In this document: piece by piece, positions 34,982 to 44,354 of the stretch | Layout: every line of letters starts with the position of its first letter | How positions within the stretch are numbered: position 1 is the first letter of the stretch | From: Paramacrobiotus metropolitanus | Lineage: Eukaryota > Tardigrada > Eutardigrada > Parachela > Macrobiotidae | Reading direction: 5' to 3' | Length of the DNA stretch: 64,000 bases | Assembly (NCBI RefSeq): GCF_019649055.1 | Contig: NW_026570363.1 | Location: 244,059 to 308,058, forward strand | Program-made: the position numbers and the translations under genes | Notes under the pieces: model-generated | The model's input: the letters and a program-made list of their open reading frames with translations, nothing else | Database searches by the model: none | Told to the model about the DNA's origin: nothing

Positions 34982-36856
34982 TCATTCTTCAACAGGGAAA
35001 AGTTCGTCAAACCGTTTCTGTAAGTCAAGAAGGAAGTGCACAGCAATGCGCGACAATTCCTCCCATTGCAGATCTTCCAGACCTTCCACACACCACTTCT
35101 TCCCGCGATAACGCGAGGACGGACGCGGGTCTAACGACTGCGTGGCACACAGTACCTGCAAAATACAACCTCAGCGGTGCTTATGATGACACCGCTTACG
35201 AAACTGACAATTGCACCTTGGAGACGGCGTTCTTCATTCGGGTATTCTTAACAGTAAACCAACGTGGAATCCAGTCCACTGTCAACCGCTCGTGTAGCGC
35301 ATGTATCTCCTCTTCATTCGGCATTGACAGCGCCGCCTCCAACGCATCCCACGCCGCACATCCAATATCACCGCTTAACGGCAGTCGCGCCGTTCCAATT
35401 TTCATCTTCATCTGAATTTCCCGATCCTCTGCTAACGGCGCAACGGAAGGAAATTGGCAGAACAAAATAGCAACACAGTTGGCTAAATGAATGCTGTTAC
35501 ACGGTATTCCACTGCAGCATTTGGTAATAAAGTTATCCAGCCAATAGTGACGACTGTATTTCGCACGGCGTGCGTGGTGAATGAAACATTCGGCAGCATC
35601 CGTACTGTCGACAGCACAGTAAACGCGACACCCAATGCTGATGCAGTGCAGCAGGAGTGTGCGCAGTCGGATCCCGGTTTGCTGGTCAGCCACACAGCGC
35701 ATCATGGCGCACACCTTCGTGACGTAGCCCATGCTCGTCCCCTCGTCTCCACCGAGCTGCATAATGACAACACGCTCCGTGCCAGGGTGTAAGCAATGAT
35801 AAATGCCTGCCAGGTATGGAAAACGGCTGCATCCGCCCTTCTCATATTCATCGCGGAGGACGAGCGTGGAACGCAGCGCTGGCGCGTCCATGATCCGGTT
35901 CCACGTGGTGCAAACAACCCGCAGCTTCGTCTGCGTCACGATGTCCAAATGGGCAAAGACCTCCTGCCACAATTCGGCCGGCAAAATCCTCGCCATCTCG
36001 GCATCCCATGAGTCCTCGTCAGAAGGAGACGTGACGATCCGTAACAACTTCTTGCGGAAGCGGGTGAAGGCCAGCTGTTAAGTGTCAAAGCAAGACGTTA
36101 GTTCTGTGATCAAGCGCTACTTCCGCCGTCGTAGTTTACACCCTGTCTTACCGCAAAGTCTTCTTTGGATGACGCAGTTCTTTCGTAGATGTATTCTAAC
36201 TGGCCTTTGACGAAAGCAGCTACGAAAACGTCGGACAGAATGAACGGTTTGTAACCGTTCACTTTCTTGATGAGAGCCTTGGTTTCTCCAGTGGGCAGCG
36301 AGCGAAATTCCTTGCCCAGGTTGACACTTCCCATGATGAATTTATCTGGACGGACACAGTAGTGGAGTGGGCCGTTCTTCTCGGCATTCCAAATGGGGCG
36401 AATGCGGTAGAATGGGATGTAGTCCGTGCAGGAACCGCCCGTGTCCGGACTTTGCCAATGGACAACGGCCCCTCCATCCAGTGCCCGCAGCATACCGCTC
36501 ATTTCACCTGGGAGCCAAATCCACGGACCCAATGGTGTTTCTAACACCAGCAGCTCCACTGGGACGGTGGACCGTTGTCGTGCATCAAATCCGGCGAGAT
36601 CCTTAGAAGTCCCTGGGCGTCGAGAAGAACTTACCGATTTCTGGAGCTTCTCAAGCACCTTATCAACTGAGCTCCTTGGAAGTGGGAGGAAGACGCTGCC
36701 GTACGGTGCAAACTCGCGTCGTCGGTTGGGACAGAGCAGGTCGACGAAGAGGCCATCTTCCGCCACGCCCACGACGCGCCCGTACCGCATACGCTGATCG
36801 GGGCCCAGAACGTCCACGACACCAATTACACCATCGCAGTCCATTCCGCTGGGCAT
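34982..36856 (-). CDS. F-box protein with novel N-terminal domain
   Basis: Minus-strand exons 36,856-36,152, 36,074-35,200 and 35,155-34,982, with introns of 77 and 44 bp (GTAAGA and GTAAGC donors). Exon 1 encodes about 235 residues of a globular domain I do not recognise (begins MPSGMDCDGVIGVVDVLG). Exon 2 carries an F-box (ILPAELWQEVFAHLDIVTQTKLRVVCTTW, split here in words: ILPAELWQEVF, then HLDI, then LRVVC), the SKP1-binding element of SCF ubiquitin ligases, followed by about 230 residues of likely substrate-binding region. Total length is one base short of a full frame at the exon 2/3 junction (a TTT run at 35,203-35,201), again homopolymer-like. A damaged paralogue lies at 27.0-28.2 kb. 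Substrate unknown. Confidence 0.7.
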
Positions 36857-37244
36857 GGTTGACGAAGTTTGGCCTAAGGGGAAAGAGTTCTACCGAATAT
36901 GGGAATGGCGAAGTACAGTGTGGTCACTGTAGTGAAATGTTTACAGTGTGCGCTCAAACCTGGAAAAATACCTAAAATACTCAAAAACAAAAATCCTAGA
37001 AAACATCCCATTTGGAAATGCTTTCCCCAAATTAACTGTGGTGAGTGTAGTTGTATTTGCGCTGTACTTGCTGTGCTGATTTTAAGTATAAAGTGGTACT
37101 TTTTATTTGATTTACAGTACAACCCGATCACAGCCAAGCATAATTGGATTTGTACATAAGTGCATTGTATTTGTACGTGATTCGTGAATGCACAGAGCCG
37201 ACGCATGTAAAGTCGCTGTAAGGCTGCGTGTACGCCACGCCCCT
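36857..37244. other. Spacer upstream of the F-box gene
   Basis: No gene seen; probable promoter region of the F-box gene and flank of the LTR-type element. Confidence 0.4.
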
Positions 37245-37985
37245 TGTTAAACTCCTGAGTCAAAACTTTCTAACTGAACGAGGAGCTCCCCCTATTAAAA
37301 GAGGGCCTCCTCGCTGCGTCAAGTGATTACCGGCATTTGCCCAACAGCCGCTCCAACCGATACCATCTCCACAACCCAGGTCTGGTTACAGCTGAGCAGT
37401 GCAGCCGAACCGCACGCACAACCAGTCCGGCAAAATCAAAAAGCTTGAGACACTGTCGCACTCCAGCCTTCCAGGCTGCTACTCCAAATTTGTCCAGCAT
37501 TCTCGTTTTATTCGAAGACGTGGCCCATCTCAAAGCGATGTCGACCCCAGGGTGTGGAGCGTGCTGCTGCACGCCCTTCCCGCGGCCCGTCTAGACAACC
37601 TGCTGGAGGACACCATGTGAGGCGATGGCTCCCTTGCGTCCACCTTAGTGACGCTACTGGAGTTCGGGGAGTGCTTCGTTGCACTACGCACTGGGGATTC
37701 CCCATGGAATTACCGTCTGTGGCGTGGCTCTCTTTTGATTGGCTGACGGCTGCCGTTCACTATGTTCACTGTGCGCCGTGCAGTTTGTATGAGAGATATT
37801 TGGTAGACGTTAGCTCACTGAACATTGAACGTCAGTGTGTTGGTTTTCACGATAGAGAACGTTAATAAAGTGTACTACGTAGACTGGATATCGTGCGTTG
37901 TGCATTTCTTCCTTTAAACGTCACGTATTACACTCCACGGAGTTTTGTCAGTCTGGGCTACCGTCCTGGACTCTTTCACAGTCCA
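37245..37985 (+). repeat. LTR-like sequence (limits approximate)
   Basis: Begins near TGTTAAAC, carries a CCAAT-box-like GATTGGCTGAC at about 37,736, an AATAAA at 37,863-37,868, and ends a few bases before the primer site. A hairpin with stem CGAGGAG/CTCCTCG sits at 37,279-37,313. Without a second LTR the limits are guesses. Confidence 0.4.
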
Positions 37986-37993
37986 CGGTGATA

Positions 37994-38005
37994 TGGTAGC
38001 AGAGC
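37994..38005 (+). other. Primer binding site, initiator tRNA-Met type
   Basis: TGGTAGCAGAGC, matching the complement of an insect-type initiator tRNA-Met 3' end over 12 bases. Confidence 0.65.
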
Positions 38006-39222
38006 CGTGAACAGACGGTTTCTGAGTAATCTGTTGGCGAACGGCCATTTTCATCTGTTTGGCGAACGGCCACCATCATCTGTTTGGCATATTGATCTGG
38101 ATCAATTTGATCTCATTCCACCAGTAAGGCACTGGTTTTCCTCATCTGAAGCAAGGCGCACCTATCTATCGGATTGCAAACATCGACTGCACTGACTAGA
38201 GAGTCTCCTGTAGGAGAACTCGTCGTGCATATCCAATCAGACGGCAGAAGGCTGCGGTGCAATAGCTCTCCTGTCGGAGAACTTGTGCTGTTTCCTCTGC
38301 TAGGCAGAGGGCACCTCTTGTTGGGGTCAAGGCTGTCGGGCACAAGAGCCGAGAAGCCACAAGTTGGCAGCACCGAAGGAGGTGCCAAGAGTCAGTTTTT
38401 CGCGCTCCATCAAATTGGTTGTAGAGCGAACCTGCTGGTAGGCTTGACAAGCCCAGCAGAAGGCTGATTAGGTCGGACAGGAAGGCGCCAAAACCGTGCG
38501 GAATACGGCTGCGCGGGATCGGACTGTGGAGAAGATCATCTGGATCATCTCTATCATCTGGATCATCTTCCTTGCGGGATCGGAACGGTAGACAGGTAAA
38601 AATCGTTATTAATTATTGGACTGGTTGAAGCGTAAAAAGCGCAATTTTCATTGGTCGGTACTGAGCTGAGCTAGACGTAGGCGTAGTTTTTGCACACGAC
38701 GCGCAAGTCTGGCCGTCGATCTGTGACGTCAGGTCGGTCAGAAAATTTTAACAGGCACACCTGATTGGTCAGTTAAACGAACTCCGATTGGTCAAAATTT
38801 TTAACGGTAAAAAAACGATCTAAAACGATCTCGTAACGATCTCTCATCAGTTAAAACGATCTTTTTTTTTTCATCGTAAACGATCTAAAATCAGTTAAAG
38901 GAAGCTGTTCTTAATCGAACTGAGTTGACCAAAAAGTGACCATCTCGGAGATCGATCATCTCGAGATCATCAGTGACCTTTGAGACCAGATCAGATCAGA
39001 TAGTGACCTTTACGACCGAACCGAGATCATCTACTTCAAGCGAATACGAACTCCAAACGATCTTTCCAGCAGTTTTATCGATATTAGCAGTTGAACGAGA
39101 TCATTTTTGAGGCAAACCTCTCGATCTTTTTATCAAAAAAAAGTGACCTTTAAAATCGAACTCGATCAAAGTAGATCAGCTAAAAAGTGATGTCAGGGAC
39201 TTAAACGATCTCATAATAACGT
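38006..39222 (+). other. Structured 1.2 kb leader
   Basis: Hairpins: GAGTCTCC/GGAG-A-ACTC (38,201-38,221), TCTCC-TGTC-GGAGA (38,267-38,280), CCTCTGC-TAG-GCAGAGG (38,294-38,310) nested in GTGC/GCAC, and CTGCTG..GGCTT-GAC-AAGCC-CAGCAG (38,432-38,459). Then GATCATCT repeats (38,535-38,580) and, from about 38,810 to 39,210, many ACGATCT and GATCA words. Likely the 5' untranslated and packaging region; the length would demand internal ribosome entry or splicing for ORF1. Confidence 0.6.
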
Positions 39223-41280
39223 GTGTGTGAGCAAAACCAACAGGTGCGTCACAGTTATCCGATCACAATGGACAAAGAACCAGTTGAACCGACATCGAAT
39301 AGCAGTCAGGGGAGCCGTAGCTCTCACGGGTCACAGCAAGGCGCACATAACCCGTACAAGAAAGACTTGTACCCGTACTCGCGTCCAGTAGGACATGATC
39401 GAAACACTCGAGCACCGAAAGTCCCCGTGAAGAAGGATTCACGTGGGTCGGACGCAACGTACCAGAAAGCACTCGAAGCAGTGTCAGCTCAGGAGAGCTC
39501 CAGCAACGATCTAAAACGATCTCCCGCGCCTGCGGCGCGAAGCAGTGAGGTGAACCAGGAGGTCACCAAAGAAGGAATGAACTCGGAAAGAGCTGCGGAG
39601 ATGGATCTGACATCGCAAAAGGATATATCCGACCAGGATAAGAAGGATAACCTGGTTAAAACTGATTTTACCGAGCAGCAAAAGATCACATCAGATGATC
39701 TCAACGAACTCAGGTTGGACGATCTCACACTGGGAGATGAAACAACAACCGAGGATATCTTCGAGAGTCCGATGGCATCTGATGAGATGATGTCTAACCG
39801 CGGAAATGAAGAATCATACTTCACTGAAGACGAGATGACATTGAATATGTCATTTAAAACCGCGATGAAGGAAGCTGATCGAGCTCAGGGATTAACACCC
39901 TTTGAGGACATCCCTGAAAGTCTGATTGAAAGGAATCAGACAGGGAAGATCATCAACATACGATCTCCATCTCCGAACAGCCCTACTGCAAGTTTGAAAC
40001 GACGAGTCCGCGAACTGGAGACCTCATTGGAAAAAAAAGAGGCCCAGGGTATCAAAAAGAAACAGAAATATCAGAACAAGTTGGGATCGCTACGAACGCG
40101 CACATACGAGCTGGAACAACAGCAAGGCGTACTGGAAAGTTCAGCGGAAGAATGGAAAGTTCGATATGAGCGCCAGGTACAGATCGCGGAAGAATCGGCG
40201 AAGATGGCCGACGACAGAGAGATGGAAGGCTACATGGCAGTAAGCGATCTCAATGAGAGTTTATCAGAGGAATCAGCCGAAAGGTCACGTCACATTGCGG
40301 AATTGAAAGATCAGTGTGACGAACTGCGCAAAAAGGCAGATGAAGCTGACGCGAAGCGAGATGAATACGCAAACAAATTAGCGGAAGCGACTAAACGATT
40401 GACGGCGGTGAATAAGGATATATTCAAGCTCAGAGATGACCTGAAACTTAAAGACGAGGATATTCAAACTCTCCAAAGGGATTTGGAAGATCATCAGAAA
40501 CGAGCTGATGATGCTCTCAAAGTGGCACAAGACCTGAGAGAGCTTCTAGCTACCGAAGGAGAACGACTTAAAGAAGAAATCAGGCAGGTCACTGAGGAGA
40601 ACGCACAGCTCAAAGAAGCTGGCGAGAAGGCGGCCGAATGGGGCCAAAGATGGGAAGATGAAGCACGACGACTAGATACGAAGGTGACAAAAGTCGAAGT
40701 GGAAAGCAAAGAACATCAGAAAAAGATCCGTGAGCTGACAGATGAGAATATAAAGATCAATACGGAGATAGTTGATATGACACAAACAGTAATGACACAT
40801 CAAGATGAAGTCACTCAATCGAGAACTCAACTGAAATCGGCAGCTGATGCGTATGCTCAACTGGAACAGCAAATGAATCAGCTAATTGAACAGATTAAAG
40901 CGAGAGAGACGGCCGAAAAGGAGTTAAACACGGAGACGATTCAGCGGCAGAATTTCGCCCATATGCTCAAGCAGGAGCGAGATCAGCTGCAAACGGAAAA
41001 TGAGCAGCTCAACATCAGAATTAAACGTCTCGAAGATGAGAACAAGGGCCTAAAAGTAACAAATAAACACAGGGAAGAGCTAATTTTGCAAGCAGGAAGT
41101 GCAAAGAGAGATGCTGCCGACACACCCCCGCCCAGCTATAGTAAGGCACAAGAAGCGGGCGGGAGCTTCCATTTCGAGATGCCACTGCGAACGGGCGGTG
41201 GCACAGGCGGGCTAAAAAACGAAAAGATGGGGAAACCAGCGACTATCACCCACCGTCAGGTAGTCACCAACCACATATGA
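39223..41280 (+). CDS. ORF1: long coiled-coil protein of the Gag cassette
   Basis: 685 residues, though the first Met in a convincing context may be MDKEPVEP at 39,268. Residues about 1-240 are Ser/Asp/Glu-rich and likely disordered; about 265-630 form a near-continuous heptad coiled coil (very high Glu, Lys, Gln, Arg; few Pro or Gly); the last 50 contain a TPPPSYSKA segment with a PPPSY motif, like viral late-domain PPxY motifs. A heptamer A-AAA-AAC lies 20 codons before the stop, and the stop overlaps the ORF2 start as ATGA. No homologue recognised; a structural or scaffold role in particle assembly is plausible from position only. Confidence 0.8.
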   Translation: MCEQNQQVRHSYPITMDKEPVEPTSNSSQGSRSSHGSQQGAHNPYKKDLYPYSRPVGHDRNTRAPKVPVKKDSRGSDATYQKALEAVSAQESSSNDLKRSPAPAARSSEVNQEVTKEGMNSERAAEMDLTSQKDISDQDKKDNLVKTDFTEQQKITSDDLNELRLDDLTLGDETTTEDIFESPMASDEMMSNRGNEESYFTEDEMTLNMSFKTAMKEADRAQGLTPFEDIPESLIERNQTGKIINIRSPSPNSPTASLKRRVRELETSLEKKEAQGIKKKQKYQNKLGSLRTRTYELEQQQGVLESSAEEWKVRYERQVQIAEESAKMADDREMEGYMAVSDLNESLSEESAERSRHIAELKDQCDELRKKADEADAKRDEYANKLAEATKRLTAVNKDIFKLRDDLKLKDEDIQTLQRDLEDHQKRADDALKVAQDLRELLATEGERLKEEIRQVTEENAQLKEAGEKAAEWGQRWEDEARRLDTKVTKVEVESKEHQKKIRELTDENIKINTEIVDMTQTVMTHQDEVTQSRTQLKSAADAYAQLEQQMNQLIEQIKARETAEKELNTETIQRQNFAHMLKQERDQLQTENEQLNIRIKRLEDENKGLKVTNKHREELILQAGSAKRDAADTPPPSYSKAQEAGGSFHFEMPLRTGGGTGGLKNEKMGKPATITHRQVVTNHI
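41214..41220 (+). promoter_or_regulatory. -1 frameshift heptamer A AAA AAC (ORF1 to ORF2)
   Basis: In the ORF1 frame the codons are CTA AAA AAC, which fits X XXY YYZ exactly. After a -1 shift the frame is open for 19 codons to the ORF2 ATG and on through ORF2. Seven bases downstream two crossing short stems are possible (41,228-41,231 with 41,249-41,252; 41,241-41,245 with 41,261-41,265), which is weak. Confidence 0.65.
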
Positions 41281-42938
41281 GCTCTGGTGACCCTTCACAA
41301 TTCCAACGGCCCATCGAAACAGCAGTCAAAGACGGCGCAAATCAAGATGCACGTTCCCCGCGGCACGAACATGACGGAAGATACTTCCGCGAATATCAGA
41401 ACGAACGCAACCAACGAGATGATCGGGATGAAAATCCAGGGCAACGGGAATTCAACAGATCCATCAGAAATATGGGCCGCAAAACTGATCTCGCGACCTT
41501 TGACGGTAACCGCGATGCGGTAAGCGGATGGATCAGATTGGTGAAAGAAACACAACGGACATACGATATGACCGACGACCAGATACTGATCGACATCGCC
41601 AGTGCTGTCAGAGGACCAGCTAAGACCTGGTTCGACGGCGAACGAGACATCGAAGAAGCTGAAGAAGAGGTCTACACGGTTACGGAATGGTTAAATAAGT
41701 TCAGAGATGAATTCGGAGATCGAAATGAAGAAGTCCTTGGCTTACGTGAAGCCATGAATAGGAAATTCAGACCGGGAAAAGAGACGCTTGAGCAGTTTTA
41801 CCAAGCGATCATGAAGTTCAAGGCTAAGAAAGCCATCACCGAATTGCAAGCAGTTGCATTCCTTATCGATGGATGCAGAGTCGATAACGATCTCTACAAG
41901 GCGCTGAAAACGAAGGGGTTCAGAACGCCAACGGAGATCAAAGACTTCTTCCGATCATGGGCAGCTGGCGAAGACAAATATAAGGTGGTCGAAGGTCAAC
42001 GTAATCAACCGGATTACGTGACCATCCGCTCGGGACAGGTCGAGTTGGCACAGAGGCAATATGCAGCCACACCGTCCCCAGTAGATTATCAGACGAGATC
42101 GCCATCCCCAACGCGCAAGGAGATGACATTCATCGACAGCCAAACTGGGCAGCCGATCTCGTACGCCATGGTCGCCGCGATTCAAGCGCAGGCGCAGGCA
42201 AGGCCAATGGCCCCGGCAAATGTGATGCCGAGTCCCCTGAAGGGAGGGGTGCACCAGCAACAAGGAAGGTCCAATTACGGAAATAGAAATGGTAACGGAA
42301 ACTGGAATGGTGGCCAACGAAACCGGAACTTTAACCGCACTCAGGGGCAGGGCAACTATCAGCCCAATAACCGACAAGGGAACTACCAGCAGAACCGAGG
42401 CAATTATCAGCCACAACAAGGTTCCCGCACAGAATGGAAATTCGGTCAAATCGATGGATGGATCGCCCAGGGCGTGCAGCTGTGCCAAAATTGTGGATTT
42501 GGAAACCACGATGCACAGAACTGCATGTTCGCTGGCATGCCACCGAACCGGAACCCGAACCTGTTCGCCACCAGAGAATGGGAACGGCTGCGAGCTCAAG
42601 GCGGCTGGCGACAAGCAGTAGCGAACGGCTACGACCTGGTTGCGCGATGGGCCGCGTTCAAACAGGGGAACGGTGGCGGCGCCGGCCGGGGCATTGGAAA
42701 TGGTGGCGGCGGCGGATATAACGGCGGAGGAAGAGGTGGCTTCCGCGGACGAGGTCGCGGCAACGGACGCGGCGGATACGGAAACCGGAACGGCGGCGGC
42801 AATTGGCGCGCCGATAACAACGGTGGCGGCTGCGGCCAGAATAACGCCGGCGGCGGCGCGAACGACGCTGGCCAAGGAAACGAACAAGTCCAGCAGCAGC
42901 AGCAGATGCTGGATCAGGGAAACGGCCAAGATCAGTAG
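41277..42938 (+). CDS. ORF2: retroelement Gag with CCHC zinc knuckle
   Basis: 553 residues. Residues about 60-215 match the Ty3/gypsy-type Gag (retrotrans_gag) pattern: FDGNRDAVSGWIRLV, KTWFDGE, the WLNKFRDEF block and LEQFYQAI. A CX2CX4HX4C zinc knuckle (CQNCGFGNHDAQNC) is at about residues 403-416. The final 100 residues are Gly/Arg/Asn-rich (RGG-like), suited to RNA binding, and end in a Gln run. The start overlaps the ORF1 stop (ATGA), so it could be reached by reinitiation or by the -1 shift at 41,214. Assembly of RNA-containing particles is the expected role. Confidence 0.9.
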   Translation: MSSGDPSQFQRPIETAVKDGANQDARSPRHEHDGRYFREYQNERNQRDDRDENPGQREFNRSIRNMGRKTDLATFDGNRDAVSGWIRLVKETQRTYDMTDDQILIDIASAVRGPAKTWFDGERDIEEAEEEVYTVTEWLNKFRDEFGDRNEEVLGLREAMNRKFRPGKETLEQFYQAIMKFKAKKAITELQAVAFLIDGCRVDNDLYKALKTKGFRTPTEIKDFFRSWAAGEDKYKVVEGQRNQPDYVTIRSGQVELAQRQYAATPSPVDYQTRSPSPTRKEMTFIDSQTGQPISYAMVAAIQAQAQARPMAPANVMPSPLKGGVHQQQGRSNYGNRNGNGNWNGGQRNRNFNRTQGQGNYQPNNRQGNYQQNRGNYQPQQGSRTEWKFGQIDGWIAQGVQLCQNCGFGNHDAQNCMFAGMPPNRNPNLFATREWERLRAQGGWRQAVANGYDLVARWAAFKQGNGGGAGRGIGNGGGGGYNGGGRGGFRGRGRGNGRGGYGNRNGGGNWRADNNGGGCGQNNAGGGANDAGQGNEQVQQQQQMLDQGNGQDQ

Positions 42939-42980
42939 GTGCCGGTGAGCCTACTGATCGTCCGCAACCGAAACCACCGG
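42917..42980 (+). promoter_or_regulatory. -1 frameshift site with H-type pseudoknot (ORF2 to ORF3)
   Basis: Heptamer G GGA AAC (42,917-42,923) is in the ORF2 frame, five codons before its stop. After a 6 nt spacer comes a perfect 10 bp stem, GATCAGTAGG (42,930-42,939) with CCTACTGATC (42,950-42,959). Its 10 nt loop contains CCGGTG (42,942-42,947), which pairs perfectly with CACCGG at 42,975-42,980, making an H-type pseudoknot. The -1 frame is open from 42,923 straight into ORF3. Confidence 0.85.
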
Positions 42981-43015
42981 ATAAAGGGGGAACGCAGAAT
43001 CGGACTGCGAAAGAG

Positions 43016-43822
43016 ATGGCTAACAAGATGCCATCATCAGTGGGCAAAGTACCACAGCCACAGAATCGGACTGCAGGCGAGACGGCTAATATGATGCCGT
43101 CATATCAGCTGAAAGAGATGGTTCAAAAGATGCCATCGACAGTGGACAAAAGGCCACTTCCGCAGAATGGTACTGCGAAGTCACCACAGAATGGTACTGT
43201 GAGTGAGATGGCTCAAAAGATGCCATCACAGGTGAAGAAAGAACCACCTGCGCAGAATAGTACTGCGAAAATACAGCAGAATGGTACTGCTGGTGATCAA
43301 CCGAATAACAACGGGAAATGTAGCGCCGAAAAGTTGAAAGAACGGCGTGCACAACGAAATCAGATCATCCGAAAAGCAAACTTGAAGAAGAAAATGGAAG
43401 AAAAAGAAGCGGAGGAGCAGCATGCCAAGTTCCGAAAGCATTTTCGCAAACAGGGAAATGACCTGTCACCATCTTCCGCACCAGTGAGAGATCGTGGAGC
43501 AAGTGCTAATGCTAAAAGCGATGATAAAAAGATCGTCGCAAAAGGTCAGGAAAAGGAACTGACACTGCGAAAGTTGCAGCTTAAAGAGAGCGAACGAGTA
43601 CAACAGATCTCCGATGACTCACTGGATGATGCACTTACGCTGCAGCGGAAACAGATTTGGCAAAAAGCGGCACATCAACCTAATGAAGATCGCGGCAGGT
43701 GGATACCCGTATCGCCGAAAGGATCTCAGAAAGCGAGGATGTCGAGTGCAGAATACTGGGACATGCAGCAACTGCGAACTGAATTCCAGAGAAAACGTCT
43801 TGATGAGTTAGAAGAGAAGTAG
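43016..43822 (+). CDS. ORF3: repeat protein expressed behind Gag
   Basis: 268 residues from the first ATG, but the frame is open upstream to the frameshift site at 42,923, giving about 31 more residues in a Gag-ORF3 fusion. The N-terminal half has degenerate repeats of about 30 residues with the pattern MA-KMPS...K-P-PQNGTA; the middle is a Lys/Glu-rich helix (NLKKKMEEKEAEEQ); the C-terminus (about 190-268) is charged and helical. No protease or polymerase motif. The last four codons lie inside the terminal inverted repeat shared with the right window edge. Confidence 0.75.
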   Translation: MANKMPSSVGKVPQPQNRTAGETANMMPSYQLKEMVQKMPSTVDKRPLPQNGTAKSPQNGTVSEMAQKMPSQVKKEPPAQNSTAKIQQNGTAGDQPNNNGKCSAEKLKERRAQRNQIIRKANLKKKMEEKEAEEQHAKFRKHFRKQGNDLSPSSAPVRDRGASANAKSDDKKIVAKGQEKELTLRKLQLKESERVQQISDDSLDDALTLQRKQIWQKAAHQPNEDRGRWIPVSPKGSQKARMSSAEYWDMQQLRTEFQRKRLDELEEK

Positions 43823-44220
43823 TAGAACCAGCGGTTTGATGGTAGTACACATAGCGGGCTCTCCTATTGGTCGGTTTAGCCTAAGTACCGCCCCCTATAG
43901 TCTAGGGTATACAAATAGCGGAATATGGTCTGTACACTGTACTGTATATACAAATAGCGTACAAATCAGCCTGATCTGATGGTGTGTACGAATAGCGTAC
44001 AGTCCATGTACTGTGTACAATAGCGTATTGGTCGGTTTAGCCTGAGTACCGCCCCCTATAGTCTAGGGTATACGAATAGCGGATTATGGTCTGTACACTG
44101 TACTGTATATGCAAATCAGTCTGGACTGATAGTGTGTACGAATGGCGTACAGATCGGTTTAACCTGTATGCCGCCTATAATATACTGTGTACGAATAGCG
44201 TATTAGCCTGTACACTGTCT
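43810..44220 (+). repeat. Left terminal inverted repeat with tandem subunits
   Basis: 43,810-44,036 is the inverse of 64,000-63,776 with only two small indels (1 and 4 bases). It contains a unit of about 161 bp, beginning ATTGGTCGGTTT, that repeats at 43,866 and 44,027, with a third partial copy near 44,150. Each full unit has an ATTGG (inverted CCAAT), an ACCGCCCCCTATAG block and a GGTATAC, a promoter-like arrangement. Confidence 0.85.
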
Positions 44221-44354
44221 ATGATTAGCCCCTTTCTTTTGTTTGATTTTCCCCACCCTCTTTTTTTTTTTGTTTTATTCAGTCAGAAATCAGCAAAGCA
44301 GCATCCACTGATCTGGATAGTCAATATAGTAAATCGAAATTGCAGAAGTCAGTA
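44221..44354. other. Spacer between left terminal repeat and BIR gene
   Basis: Pyrimidine-rich, with an 11 T run (44,262-44,272); probably the 3' end region of the BIR gene. No gene seen. Confidence 0.4.

Larger units (their letters stand above)
37245..43822 (+). mobile_element. LTR-type retroelement with Gag cassette and no pol
   Basis: In order: LTR-like sequence (about 37,245-37,985), initiator-Met primer site (37,994-38,005), a 1.2 kb leader full of hairpins and ACGATCT repeats, then three tightly spaced plus-strand ORFs (coiled coil, Gag with zinc knuckle, repeat protein) connected by two -1 frameshift signals. No protease, RT, RNase H or integrase follows; instead the Polinton terminal repeat starts within the last codons of ORF3. 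It may be a Gag-only (TR-GAG-like) non-autonomous element, one cut by the Polinton, or part of a larger composite. No 3' LTR was found. Confidence 0.6.

Noticed and set aside
41955-42929. 324-codon minus-strand ORF antisense to Gag
   Set aside because: It mirrors the Gly/Arg/Asn-rich Gag coding strand; composition gives long antisense frames. No motif.
42640-42948. 102-codon plus ORF overlapping the Gag tail in the other shifted frame
   Set aside because: Ala/Thr-rich product of the GC-rich RGG region; the frameshift signal leads to the ORF3 frame, not this one.
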